From contig VIIQ02000075.1 in NCBI GenBank assembly GCA_007449985.2, positions 331,501-395,500 on the forward strand: a DNA stretch of 64,000 nt, in the 5' to 3' direction. Made by a program: the position numbers and the translations under genes. Position 1 is the first letter of the stretch. Each line of letters begins with the position of its first letter. The notes beneath the pieces are model-generated. The model was not told the DNA's origin. It saw nothing but the letters and a program-made list of their open reading frames with translations, and ran no database searches. The stretch is from Desmodesmus armatus. Taxonomy: Eukaryota > Chlorophyta > Chlorophyceae > Sphaeropleales > Scenedesmaceae. Positions 48,359 through 60,490 of this stretch are shown here, one piece after another.

Positions 48359-51300
48359 ATGAGACGCAGGCTGGCCACCCTGGCCACATGCAGCCTGAAC
48401 CAATGGGCCATGGACTTTGAGGGCAACCTCAAAAGGATCCTAGACAGCATCAAAGCCGCAAAGGAGGCTGGAGCCACGTACAGAGTAAGCTCACGCCAGC
48501 AACAGCGCCAGCAAGGGCCCATGCAGGCAGCAGCTACTTGCATGCCAGTCTTGCAGATAAGTGATGCATGCATACTCGATTCTCAACGCATGCATCCCAT
48601 CTGCAGCTGCTTTCACACCTCATACCTGGTGGCCAGCGATGCACTGCAGCAGCGGGGGTTCTGAACCTTGGACAGGGCTGATCTGGGTGCAAACGTGGTG
48701 CTCGTAGGTTGGTCCCGAGCTGGAGGTGTGTGGCTACGGATGTGAAGACCACTTCAATGAGTTGGACACAGTGGAGCACTCCTGGGAGGTGCTGGCAGTG
48801 AGTGTGCAGGCTTGGGCCTTGAGGAGGGGGTGTGAGCAGCAGGGATGTCAGCACCTGGGGATGTGCTTGGATGCACCAGCAGTGACAAACCAACTGGAAA
48901 TGCCATAAGGGATGGTGCAGTACCAAGCGTTTAGGCATAGGGATTGAGCAGGTTGGGGCAGCAGCTGAAGCACCAGTGGTCACTGTGCCAGCACGCTGCA
49001 GTAGTGTTGCTGCCTGCGTCTGCTGATGGCATCAGAATGTTACATGCACGGCTGTGAGTGCGAGCAGCACCTGTCGTGCTGCTACTTCTGCTGCTGTTGT
49101 GTTGCAGGACATCCTTCGGTCAGGGGCCACAGAGGACATGCTATGTGACATCGGCATGCCAGTCATACATAGGGGTGAGTCAGCGCTGCTGCACCGCCTG
49201 TGTGTGCGCACTCGTCAGCACACGTGCACACCCAGTGCCCAGATGCAGAGATTGAATGCCTGGGCTATAGCTGGTTGTGGTGTGAGATGGACGCTGTCTT
49301 TCAGGCATTTACGCACGTGCGCAGCATGCACAACACAGCCTGCCTGCCTGAGCAGCAACAGCAGCATGGTGCTGCAAGCAAACTGGCAGGAAGGCATGCA
49401 GCGCATGCTGCGCATGTGCAACACAGCCGGCCTCCATGAGCAGCAGCAGCAGCCCAGTGCTGCAATGCTGCAAGCAAACTGGCAGGAGGCATGCAGCAAC
49501 ACAGCTGGGGCATGCCTAGTAGCAACCGCTTCCAGCAGCGTCGGCAATTAAACCACAGCAAGTGACGTACTAGCTTTTATTCAGCTGACGCACATGACAA
49601 GACCTACACTGGCCACAGTTAACTCCCAGTGCAGCTGTCTGCTCGTGTGTCCTTTTTATGTGGCTTGATGCTGTGTCTCCTGCCCTGCTTTGGCTGCTCT
49701 CTCACAGGTGTGATGTACAACTGCCGTGTGATCCTGCTCAACAAGAAGGTGCTGCTCATACGGCCCAAGCTGCACCTGGCCAACGACGGCAACTACAGGG
49801 AGACACGGTGAGGGTGCCCTAGGCCCTGGAGTATTTTTGAAACAATGCTGCTCAAAGAACCCAAACTAAACCACACTTCAGGGGGGTGGTAGCGAGGCTG
49901 GCATGGCAGACATTGCATGCCTGCCTACACATCCTGAGACAGCTGCCACTCCGCCTGTTGCAATGGCAGTATCACCAAGGAACCCGCTCTCGTCCTTGCA
50001 CGACGACTGCGGTTGATGCACCCCATTCCCCAATGCATCACGAGCACGTCCACATGTTGCACGCCACCCACCAACCTTGTCCATTTCGACAACATACCCC
50101 GCTGTTTGCCTGTAAACCCTGAAGTCCACTAAACCCAAAATTCAATTGTGTCTGGCTTCAACCCTTCAGGTACTTTGCCACCTGGAAGCACAAGGGTCTG
50201 CTGGAGGAGCACGGCCTGCCTGCTGATGTGGCAGAGGTCACGGGGCAGCAGGTGGTGTCATTCGGTGATGGCGTGCTGCGCCTGAATGATGGACTGCTGG
50301 CGTCAGAGACCTGCGAGGAGCTCTTCACCCCACAGTGAGCACAGCAGGGCAACGAGGATAGGGTGGGGGGGGGCTGCAGGGACGTCAGCTGAACAATTGT
50401 GCAGGAGCTGGGTTGCGTGTTGTCGTGTGAAGAGCTGTTCACCCCACAGTGAGCACAGCAGGGCAACAAGGATGGAGGGGGCACAGGGTTGTGAGCTCAA
50501 CAACCTTGAAGGACCCATAGGGAAGTGGGTTGCGTGTTGTTGTGCGAGGAGCTTTCACCCTGCAGCGAGCACCGCAGGGCGACATAGCTTGATGCATGCG
50601 CAGTGGTCGACGGGGGCTGCGCAGGCTAGGAATTGCATCAGCAGGGCCCATGAAGCGCCTTGGTCACAGCACTGTTGGTGCCTTGGTGCATGCAATCGGC
50701 AAAGCAAGCACCAAATGTCCACTGTACGTGTGTGCATGAGCTGATCATGGGGATAAGCATGGCCGGTGCAGCGCACAATTGCTGCTGAGGGCCACCCAAC
50801 ATGCCCCTGGTGTTCTGCACTCAAGTCGTCATTGGTTAGGACACTATCCGGGGCAAGCATTATATTTATTTGTGGTGAGGTCAAGGTATTTAACATCCTG
50901 ATTGGGCACTGCCATTGCTGCTTGGGGTTGGCCAACATGCGTGTGGTGTTGTGCTGGCTGTGCAGGGCGCCTCACATCAGCCTGGCTCTGGCTGGTGTTG
51001 AGATCATCAGCAACGGCAGCGGCAGCCACCACCAGCTGAGAAAGCTGGACACACGGCTGGACCTCATTCGAGGGGCTACCTCCAAGGTTGGTGCTGCATA
51101 ATGCCTGCGCATGGCATATTGCTATTGGACAGGACCGCCCAGCGCTGGAAGTATCCGATTGCAACACCCCCTCCCATATATACGCTGACTCACGACCCTT
51201 GTGGCCTGTGTACGTCTCTACAACTAGTCCCAAAAGCTTCACAGCTGACTTCAGCCGGGTCGACAGGACAGTCCGGGTTTGGGGGGGGGGTGAGGCGCAC

Positions 51301-54300
51301 CAGGTGAAAGCAGGGTTCCATGAAAAGACAGGACACATGGCTATACCCATGATGGGTGTGGTTGCATTGGTGTCGCATCTGCGCCCCCATCACAACCCCA
51401 TGCACAACATTTTGCACCCACAGCCACGATTATAAACCTTTGACCCTAGCAATCACTCAAGTGGCAAGCTTGTGTTGCGCTCCAGGCATTGACTTGCTCT
51501 TGGGCTTGCGCTTGTTCTTTGCCTCTGGCGACACACGTTGATGTGTTGCCAGGGACACAGCGCAAGCTCAAGAGCCGGTCAAGGCCTGAAGTATACATAA
51601 GCATGACACTTGAGTGCCTGCTAGAAATCAGGGTTTGTAGCTTGTGCTGTGCGGTCTGAAATAGAAGCCACATTACCTGCTGCATTCCCGCTATATCATC
51701 CTTCACTGAGACACAGCGCAAGCCTTGAGTAACGCTGTGTGCTAGACACAACAAATCATCTTGTCGATCATGTCATGTCTGTGTTGTTGACCAGGGGGGG
51801 CTCACCTGCAGGGCTGCCATATGATGGCATCATGTTGTTCCTGAAAGCCGTCTTGAATTCTTCTGCTGCCCCGCAATTGTTATGTTATGTTATGTCAACC
51901 CTGTGCTGTCTGTGATGTGGTGTTTTCCAAGGCGGGCGGCATCTACCTGTATGCCAACCAGCAAGGCTGTGATGGCGGGCGGCTCTACTTTGACGGCTGT
52001 GCCTGTGTGGCGGTCAACGGCCAGCTGGTGGCTCAGGGGAGCCAGTTCAGCCTGTCAGATGTTGAGGTGAGCCAGAACATCAACTGTTTACTAATACTGA
52101 TGCTGGTTGGGACTGCCATTGTGGAAGGTGATGAGGTTGTGTCCGTCAGTGCCTTCACCAACATGCTTTTCACTTGCACCCAATTGTCTTGCACCTTCCG
52201 GGTTCTATGTACTTCTTCCCTCTCCAGAGCAACCCACTCACACAATTACTCACCAGCTTCCCTCCTGTTGACGCATGGCCCCTGTGGCACACACTCAACA
52301 CCATACACATGTCCCTTGCGTGCATGAACCTTGCAGGTTGTGACTGCTACCGTGGATCTGGATGAGGTTGTGTCGTTCAGGGCGTCTATCAGCAGTCTGA
52401 GGGAGCAAGCATCCAGCACAGTGCAGCCCGCCTTTGTGCACGTGGATTTCAACCTGTGCAGGGCATCGAGCCTCGTGGACCCTCCCAAGCCTGTCAGGGT
52501 AAGCACCATGACAGTCCTCATGTCCTGTAGGATCGGCTTGCAGAGAATTTTTACGCTGGGCCCCGCCTGTGGCTGTTCCTGAAGTGCCTGACTGACATAT
52601 GCATTACCCTTCCGGTTATGTATGATCCCCAAATCACCACACACCACCCCCTGCTGTGTTGTGTTGACCCCCCCCCCTTCCCCACTACAACCCACTACAC
52701 CCCCCCCACACACACACTACAAATCGTGCCACCTTGCAGTTCCACTGTCCCGAGGAGGAGATAGCGTTGGGCCCCGCCTGTTGGCTGTGGGACTACCTGC
52801 GGCGCTCTGGTGCCTCTGGCTACCTGCTGCCCCTGTCTGGTGGTGCTGACAGCAGCTCTACTGCAGCGATAGTGGGGTCAATGTGTCAGGTGGGTGAGAG
52901 GGCAGGTCTTGGCTACCATTGTTTGCCTCCTCTGTTGTGGCAGCAGTGTTGCATGCAGTTGCAGGTTTGCACGGCATGTATGGAAAGTCTGCCTTGGCGT
53001 GAGGGTGTGCAGGGTGCGACTTATGCAGACTTGAAGATTCTGGATGAATTGTTAACAATGCACAGGTGATGTAAGGCCTCAATATGGCACAGGTGGAAAC
53101 AAGACACAGGCAACTGCTATGCTGTGGTGTTCTGTTGCACTACTTGGATGCTCAGGACACATATATGCTCAGCCTTGTGCTGCATTGTGCTGTTTCGTGC
53201 TGTGTTGTGCTGTGGTGTGGTGTGCTGCTGCAGCTTGTGGTGCGTGCAATCAAGGCTGGTGACAAGATTGTGCTGGCAGATGCCCTGCGGATTGGTCAGT
53301 ACAAGGAGGGGGAGGCTGTTGAGGTTCAGGACCTGGCCAACAGGCTGTTTCACACAGTCTTTATGGGAACGGAAAACAGCAGCGGCGACACACGCAGCAG
53401 GTATGTACAGGGTGTATGATCAAGGTCGGGCGAGGTTTTTTTGTTTTCCCCCCCCAAGTGATCAGTAACTGTGGCTGGACCAACCAATGGTCAAGGTTGG
53501 GCGTGTTCTCTTTGGTTGGGATCAAGGTTGGCGTGTGCTTTTGTGTGTGGCCTTGCACCATCAGGGGGGTGGTCCAGGCAGGGTTGGTGTGTGGTGCTTT
53601 GCTGGTCCAGTCCATCAAGTTGTGCCTTGGTGCCTCTTTCCCCAAGATTGGTTTTGATATTCGAGGCACATGGGGGTTCCAAACGTGGCAGCATATGGCT
53701 AGCAATCCTTTTTAGGGGCTGCCTGCAGTCAGTATTTTTTTAGTTGGCTATTTCGCCAAATTTGGCTAATTTCAGGATATTCCTTTAGCTAAAAGGGAAA
53801 ATTGCATTGCACTTGTCGCCAAATTCTGTAGCCAAACAAAATTCAGGGGTACCCCAAATTTGTAGCCAAATTCAGGGGTACCCCAAATTTGTAGCCAAAA
53901 TCAGGGGTACCCCAAATTTGTAGCCAAACAATATCCATAACGGTGCTGTGTGTCGCCAAACGTCCAGCTGCGCAAAAATGCCAGGCAGGGCCACGCTGCC
54001 GCGTGACCTGTTACCTGCCTGGTACTGTTACTTGCTACAGCCTGACCACCAACTGCTGGCACGGCAAGCTTGCTTTGGTGCTCCCGCAAGCATAACAGGC
54101 AGCAAAAGCAGGAGTCAAGGGGACTTTGTCGCGGTGTCACCAGATTATATTGGGGTGGGAGGCTGTTGTTGCCAAAAACAGGTGTTTCACTGTACTTGGC
54201 TTTGTCGCCAACTTATTTGGGGTGGGGTGGCCTTGGCGCCAAATCTGTAGCCAAAATCAATTGGCCACTGGGATTTTTTCGCCAAGTATCGCCAAGGGTC

Positions 54301-56809
54301 CAAACCTTAAAATAAACACTGCAGGCTGCAGTGTCTGGGGTCGTCGGCATATGCATCCCCATCCCACGCGTACCCGCCATTGCCTAAACCCTTGACCTCC
54401 ATGCAGGCATCTGACGCATCTGACGCATCTGAACCCTTGATCTCCATGCATGCATCCCACGCATCTAACTCCTTGATGTGCATGCATTCTTTTTGCACAG
54501 GTCCAAGGCCCTGGCCCATCAGATCGGCTCCTACCACCTTGACATCAACATTGACAGCCTGGTGAGCTGTGTGGTGGCCCTGTTCACATCCATCACCAGC
54601 AAGACACCACGCTTCAGGGTGGATGGAGGGACGCCAGCAGAGAACCTGGCCCTGCAGAACATACAGGTGAGGGCCACGTGTTTTTTTTGCGTATGTTGTG
54701 TATGTGACTTGCACAGTCACAGATTATTTGATGAGCAGCTGTGGATGCGTTCCCACATGCCGACTGGATGCCGCTGCTGCCGCCGCACACTAACCAAGTC
54801 TGCCTGCCTTGGCTGCTCCCTGCACCTGCACACCTACGTTGTATTGCAACACCCAGCATCATGTACTGCCGATCCTGCTGCTGCTGCTGTTGCCTTGCTG
54901 TCGTCTCTTGTTCTTTGTCGAATGCGTCCCCTGCCTGTGATGCCCAAACGTGTCTCATGCAGTCTGATTGCTGCGCAACACTTCTTTCGACCTCTTTTGC
55001 GTTCTCTATTGCGTCTCGCTTGTGTGTGCGTGGTCCTGCATACGGACGTACGCAACCCGCTCGCAGGGGCAGTCTGCGCAAACCCGTCTTCATCCGTGCT
55101 CCCACTCATGCACGCTACTGCTGTCTTTTCCCTGCAGGCCCGTCTGCGCATGGTGATGGCATTCCTGCTTGCCCAGCTGCTGCCCTGGGTTCGTGGCAAG
55201 TCTGGCTTCCTGCTGGTGCTGGGCAGCGCCAACGTGGACGAGGCCCTGCGCGGCTACCTCACAAAGTATGACTGCAGTGCTGCTGACATCAACCCCATCG
55301 GGGGCATCAGCAAGGCGGATCTGAGGCGCTTCCTCAAGTGGGCTGCGGTGAACCTGGGGTACAGTCACCTGGCGGAGGTGGAGGCAGCACCACCCACTGC
55401 TGAGCTGGAGCCACTGAGGTGGGGGTGCTGTCTGTTGCCTGGTAGTATCTACCTCGTGTGATGAGTAAGGTAGTTTTGGCTTACTCATCACACAATTGCA
55501 CTCGAAGCAAGATCACACACTCCCTCACCACCACCACCTACTGCTGAGCTGGCGCCACTGAGGTGGGGGTGCTGTCTGTTACCTGGTAGTTTTCGCTTAC
55601 TCATCACACAACTGCACTCGAAGCAAGATCACACACTCCCTCACCACCACCTACTGCTGAGCTGGAGCCACTGAGGTGTGTGTTTGGCACAGAGGTTGCA
55701 TGTGTAGCTAGCAAGTCAAGCAAGCAATCAGTAATTGGATGTTACACAGGGAAAAAAGCAATCTATAAGGCATAACAACATAGTTTGCGTGTTGTTTGTT
55801 GCTTAGCCGTTTGCTGACTCACTCCCTCACTGGTGAGGTGGAGGCGGCACCACCTACTGCTGAGCTGGAGCCACTGAGGTGGGGCTGTGGCTTGTTGGCC
55901 TGGTCCTTTTCACTCCCTCCCTCTCTCCCCACCAGACCTGTGCTGTATGTATGAAGGTTTGTTGATCGAGACTTGTGCGCCAAAACTAATGCACTGGCAC
56001 AGTTCAGCCACTGTGTGCCGCATTTCCTCGTCATATGGCTGAGCAGGAAGCGATCCCGAGCCCCAGACAACAAGGCAAACAACCGTTTTTTTTGCGCTGG
56101 CTCCTTATATCATTACGCTGGTGCGGTTGTCGTGTGCTGCTGTGTGCAGGGAGGGTGTTGAGCCCCAGAATGATGAGGCGGACATGGGCATGAGCTACGA
56201 CGAGCTGGGTGTGTACGGGCGCCTGCGCAAGGTGGTGCGCTGCGGGCCTGTGGCCATGTTCAGGCACTGCTGCCAGCTGTGGAGGGACAAGTACGCGCCA
56301 GAACAGGTGGCGGAGAAGGTACGTGGCGACGGGCGGGGGGGGGGGGAGCACTCAGTAAGCGACCGCAGCATCCTACAATATGGCTTATGACATCTAGGAT
56401 ATGTTGGATGGGAAAGCAGCTGTGGCGATGCCGTGATGCCGTGATGCCAGAGATAGTTGAGTCATATTGAGGGTAGGCCAGGATGATATGTCACTTTGCT
56501 TGAACTTGAAAGGGACCGTATGTCTAGTGTCTGTTGTGAGGGGCCCTGAGCCCTGCTCAAGGTTGCCATGTTGCGTGCTGTGCTGTGCTATGCTGTGCTG
56601 TGCTGTGTGGTGCTTAGGTGAAGTACTTTTTCAAGTTCTACGCCATCAACCGCCACAAGACCACAGTGCTCACGCCCTCGTACCACGCGGAGAACTACTC
56701 CCCAGACGACAACCGCTTCGACCACAGGCAGTTCCTCTACAACTACGCATGGCCCTGGCAGTTCAAGCGCATTGATGAGCTCACGGCAGCACTCTCAAGC
56801 AGCAGCTAG
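48359..56809 (+). CDS. NADSYN1: Glutamine-dependent NAD+ synthetase
   Basis: Fourteen exons: 48359-48484, 48708-48797, 49108-49174, 49708-49807, 50170-50334, 50966-51086, 51932-52066, 52337-52498, 52740-52889, 53234-53400, 54501-54666, 55138-55418, 56150-56318, 56618-56809; 2091 nt, 696 residues, typical eukaryotic length. It amidates nicotinic acid adenine dinucleotide to NAD+ with ATP and glutamine, the last step of NAD synthesis. The N-terminal nitrilase-type glutaminase has [16 protein letters not shown], Glu about 48 in [10 protein letters not shown], Lys about 115 in [16 protein letters not shown] and the nucleophile Cys about 236 in [10 protein letters not shown]. The synthetase domain has the ATP-pyrophosphatase loop LSGGADSSS (about 354-362), [43 protein letters not shown] and [18 protein letters not shown]. 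Both active sites look complete. Exons 5, 12 and 14 are each followed by tandem copies of their own 3' ends. Confidence 0.97.
50312..50590 (+). repeat. Tandem copies of NAD synthetase exon 5 3' end plus donor
   Basis: The exon 5 end (TGCGAGGAGCTCTTCACCCC, then CACAGTGAGCACAGCAGGGC) at 50312 recurs at about 50426 and 50543, a period near 115 bp. Copy 2 keeps the GTGAGC donor; copy 3 has decayed to GCGAGC and lost a base of coding frame. Confidence 0.9.
53740..54300. repeat. AT-rich block with 29-bp tandem repeats in NAD synthetase intron 10
   Basis: Three 29-nt units start at 53845, 53874 and 53903, each with AGGGGTACCCCAAATTTGTA, which contains the palindrome GGGGTACCCC. The motif GCCAAA/TTTGGC recurs on both sides up to about 54300. 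The base composition differs sharply from flanking intron and exons. Probably an inserted element; no ORF. Confidence 0.75.
55396..55890 (+). repeat. Four copies of NAD synthetase exon 12 3' end plus donor
   Basis: ACTGCTGAGCTGGAGCCACT, followed by GAG and GTG, occurs at the true exon end (55396) and again at 55540, 55653 and 55856. Copies 1 and 2 share the downstream intron sequence too, including TTACTCATCACACAA. All four keep the GAG/GT splice junction. Confidence 0.93.
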
Positions 56810-57260
56810 GTTCTGGTGAGTGGGTGGTGCAGGCAATAGCAGTGGCCTGTCTTGTAGCAGCACCTGGCAGCAGCACTGTCAGGCAGCAGTTTGGGGCTCT
56901 GTTTCTGACAACTCAGAGCCATTCTGGCTGCTGCGTTAACCCGGCAGCAGCACTCTCAAGCAGCAGCTAGGTTCTGAGGAGTTGGCGGCGCAACTGGCAG
57001 CTGCAGGGGCCTGTTCTGCTGGAGTGTGCTGCTGCAGATTAACCTGCAGCAGCTAGGTGCGCTGGTTCTGATGACTTCGTGGTGCAGCTGGCAGCTGCAG
57101 TGGCCTGTCTTGTAGCAGCACCTGGCAGCAGCACTCTCAGGCAGCAGCTAGGGGCTCTCTGGTTTTGACCAGACTGCAGCTGTTCGTGGCGCAGCTGGCA
57201 GTGCAGAGGCCTAGCAGCAGCACTCTGCAGCAGCAGCTAGGGGCTCTTGTGCTGAAGGGT
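56785..57260 (+). repeat. Degenerate tandem copies of the NAD synthetase stop-codon region
   Basis: The last coding bases and stop (GCAGCACTCTCAAGCAGCAG, then CTAG) recur with drift at about 56862, 56943, 57033, 57122 and 57208, each followed by related GGTTCTG/GGGCTCT and CTGGCAGCTGCAG blocks. Period is about 80-90 bp. Confidence 0.85.
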
Positions 57261-59000
57261 TGGGCTGTGTGTGGCGCAGCTGGCAGGTCTGCCGGCCTGG
57301 TCTTGCGGCAGTGCCTGGTGGTTGTTCTACTGGGGTGGCTGCAGTCTCACGTTGCAACTAGCAGCGCTGAAGGCTGGAGACTTGCTGCTCTGTGTGTGGC
57401 GCAGCTGTGCAGGTCAGGCTAGGTGTTGTGGTCAGGGGTGGCCCTGGCAGTTGTGCAGGTCAGCGCAATTTGCATTTCTGCGGATCAGCGCAGATTCGCA
57501 GGTCAGGCTAGGTGTGGTGGCAGTGGCAATTCAAATGCATTTGCACATTGGCAGCAAGTAGTCTCAGGCTTGCAGCTGGTAGCGCTGCCTCTAGCTGGCA
57601 ACTGCAGGCAAAGCGTCGTGCTACACTTTCAGATGGCAACTTGCTGTTTGATTGTTTGGTGCACTGGCTCTAGCATGTGTGGCTCAAGTAAGGTGCAGAG
57701 AGCGGCTGTGCCAGGGCGTTTGCATAGGAGTGGAGGGTTGTGTGTTTCGTCTGGCTGGGGTCTGTTGTCCCTGTGGTGTCCTTTGTTGCAACCAGCTGCC
57801 AGCAACCTGTGTCAGCAGCAACCTTTGGGGTAGTGGATTGATGGCAGGCCTTAGCCAAATGGGGCATCCTTCACACATAGCTGTTGGTGGTTAGGAGAGT
57901 AGGTGTCGCAGCGTTCCCAACATTCCTGCAAGTGTATTCTTTTGTGTGCAATGGCACAGCGGGTGATTTGCAGTCAGTCCTTGTTATTGGTTGTTCCATG
58001 CACACGGGACTGCTGGCCTTGAGGGGTGTGAGGGTTGGCAACACTGGCTGAAATGAGGTGGCAACCCATGTACCGCTGGCCTGTGTTTGCAGGTAGCCAT
58101 GGCATGTGTGACTGTATGTCTGCACGATCACACGCATGCAGCGTCAGGAGTGAAACGTGGTGTGTGCCGCTATTGTGTGTATACCCTTCATTGCCTCTGT
58201 GATGTGCAGCCTTTGCACCTTCGACACTGCAATGGCCAGCGTGGTTTGTTTTTGTATAGACCACTATGGTGTGTCGGCAGTTTCGTGATAGGCGGTGATC
58301 TGGTTGGTTCCATGCTGCAGGGATGTTCCATGTGTTTAGCACTTGGGTGATACCATGTGAGCTGCAGGTGAGAAATTCTGCCAGAGGGTTCTTTGTAACA
58401 ACAGAAGGTCATGCTGCCGTCAGCGGTACACAAGACTCGAGCAGATGCATCTGCATGTCACATGTGTGTGTTGACAACACAATTATTCAGTGACCAAACC
58501 TGCTGGGGTTTGGTTGATCCACCACAAAATTGCCAACACCAACTACATGATGCTGATGTGTTGGGGCGGGATGACAAAACAGGGCACAATCAAATATGAA
58601 AACTTCAGGTGGTTCCAACTTTCCTAACACCACAGGAAGCTTTAGGCTGTTTCAACTTCAACGACAGCAACAACCACAGTGTGCAACTTGCACACACCAA
58701 CAACATGTTCACAATCTGCCCTGTGCTTATTCCCTCTTTGTACCAGCCCTGTCTGAAACAAAGAAGTAGCAACCCAGCCCATGTGTGACTGTACAACATC
58801 ACTCCACTGCAGGAGAAACACCAGCAAGAATTGCAACCCGCCCTGTGCTTATTCCCTCCTCTTCCAGCCCTGTTCAAAAACAGAGAGGTAGCAACCACCT
58901 TCACGCGGCAGTCCACAACATCACTCCACTGCAGGGAAACGGAGCAACGTACTGTTGATAGTAGGCAACTTGAAGTAAAAACACCTGCCATACCATTCAA
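57261..59000. other. Repeat-rich spacer, no gene seen
   Basis: The first part continues the decayed NAD synthetase 3' repeats (blocks such as CAGGTCAGGCTAGGTGTTGT at 57411 and 57501). From about 58640 to 58970 there is a tandem repeat of about 125-150 bp, with shared CCCTGTGCTTATTCCCTC and ACATCACTCCACTGCAGG at both copies. No coding region recognised. Confidence 0.6.
58640..58970. repeat. Tandem repeat, two copies of about 125-150 bp
   Basis: Both copies contain CCCTGTGCTTATTCCCTC, a CCAGCCCTGT...AGTAGCAACC-like block, and ACATCACTCCACTGCAGG in the same order. The second copy starts near 58838. Confidence 0.8.
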
Positions 59001-59039
59001 CACTCGACCTCAGCACTAAGGTGGCCCCCTCCCTGCCTG

Positions 59040-59760
59040 CCACAACACTGCTGCTTGCAAGCTGGCTGCAGCTAGAAGTGCTCTGTCTCAACCCCCTCCA
59101 TCAGCTCACCATTCGTTGCTGCCTCCACACCCCCCTGCACTCCCCCCACCCTCATCACAGCAGTCTGTGGACCCCAGAAGACACGCAACTCTGTATCCCC
59201 AACCCCATCTGGCCCCCCTCCTGCCTGCCACAACACCGAGTCCTGCCACATTGCCAGCACAAGCCACAGCCTGCTTGCCCCCTGTCCACACACACCCCCC
59301 CCTCATCACAGCTGTCTGAGGGCCCCAAAAGACATGCACAGCTCTGTATCCCCAACCTCAGCTGGCCCCCCTCCTGCCTGCCACTGTGCCAGCACAAGCC
59401 GCACCCTGCTGGCTGCAGCTAGAAGTGCTCTGTCTCAACACCCTCCATCAGCCCACCACTCGCTGCTGCCTCCGCACCCCCCTGCATTCCCCCAGCCCTC
59501 ATCACAGAAGTCAGGAACCCCAAAGACACATAAACCCTGACCCCCACCCCCGCCTGGCCCCCCTCCTGCCTGCCCACAAAACAAAACTGAGTCCTGCCAG
59601 TTTGCCAGCACAAGCCGCACCCTGCAGGCTGCAGCTAGAAGTGCTCTGTCTCAACGCCCTCCATCATCTCCCCACTCGCTGCTGCCTCCGCACCCCCCTG
59701 CACTCCCCCAACCCTCATCACAGCAGTCTGTGGGCCCCAAAAGACACGTGAACCCTGACC
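59040..59760 (-). repeat. Tandem copies of the HEN1 3' coding end and flank
   Basis: On the minus strand the last residues of HEN1 (TAVMRVGGVQGGAEAAASG, then a short acidic end VETEHF and stop) occur in the gene itself (about 59740-59635) and again, with the stop preserved, ending at 59419 and at 59072. Intervening flank (GCCAGCACAAGCC, CTGCAGCTAGAAGTGCTCTG) is repeated as well. Confidence 0.88.
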
Positions 59761-59902
59761 TCCACCTCCACCTGGCCTTCCCCTTGCTCCAGCACCCCTT
59801 CCCCCTCCCGCCCCTGCCTGTACACCCTCTTTCCCCACGTTGCCTCTCACACCCTCCCCAGACGGTGCCGTATCAGCTGCTGCTGCTGCACCCCCCTGCT
59901 GC

Positions 59903-59952
<50 letters not shown>

Positions 59953-60118
59953 GTCAAGCAGCGTGAAGACAGCAGCCTGTGAGGCACCCCCCAGGCCGCT
60001 GTCACCCCCCAAAGCAGCGATCTGAAAGGGGTCCTGGAAGGGGTCCTGCATCACATGCACCTCCTGCTGTGCTGATGGCACTGCTGCTGCTGCTGCCGCA
60101 TGTTGCTGTGCTGACGGC

Positions 60119-60150
<32 letters not shown>

Positions 60151-60444
60151 ATCACCCTGCTGTTCTGTTGCCATGGTGCCTGCAGCTCCCACATCCGCAA
60201 GCAAAGCCCGCTGCTGCTGCTCCTGCTGCTGACCAGCCTTTCCCACACCCTCCAACACAGCAGCAGCACCAGCAGCACCACCCCCTGCCTCCAATACAGA
60301 CCCCACCACAGCCGCCGTAACCGCCTCAGCTGCTGCACTAGCTGCCCGGTCCCCTGACCCCCCTGTCACAGCAGGCAGTGCTGTCAATAAGGCTTCTGCA
60401 GCGGTCTCCGCTGCCGCAGCAGCTGCTCCAAGCCCCTCTAGCTT

Positions 60445-60490
<46 letters not shown>

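Noticed and set aside
53170..53233. GTGCTGTGCTGTG-type repeats, also at about 25311 and 56575
   Set aside because: Simple pentanucleotide repeats that form intron ends before acceptors; nothing beyond low complexity.
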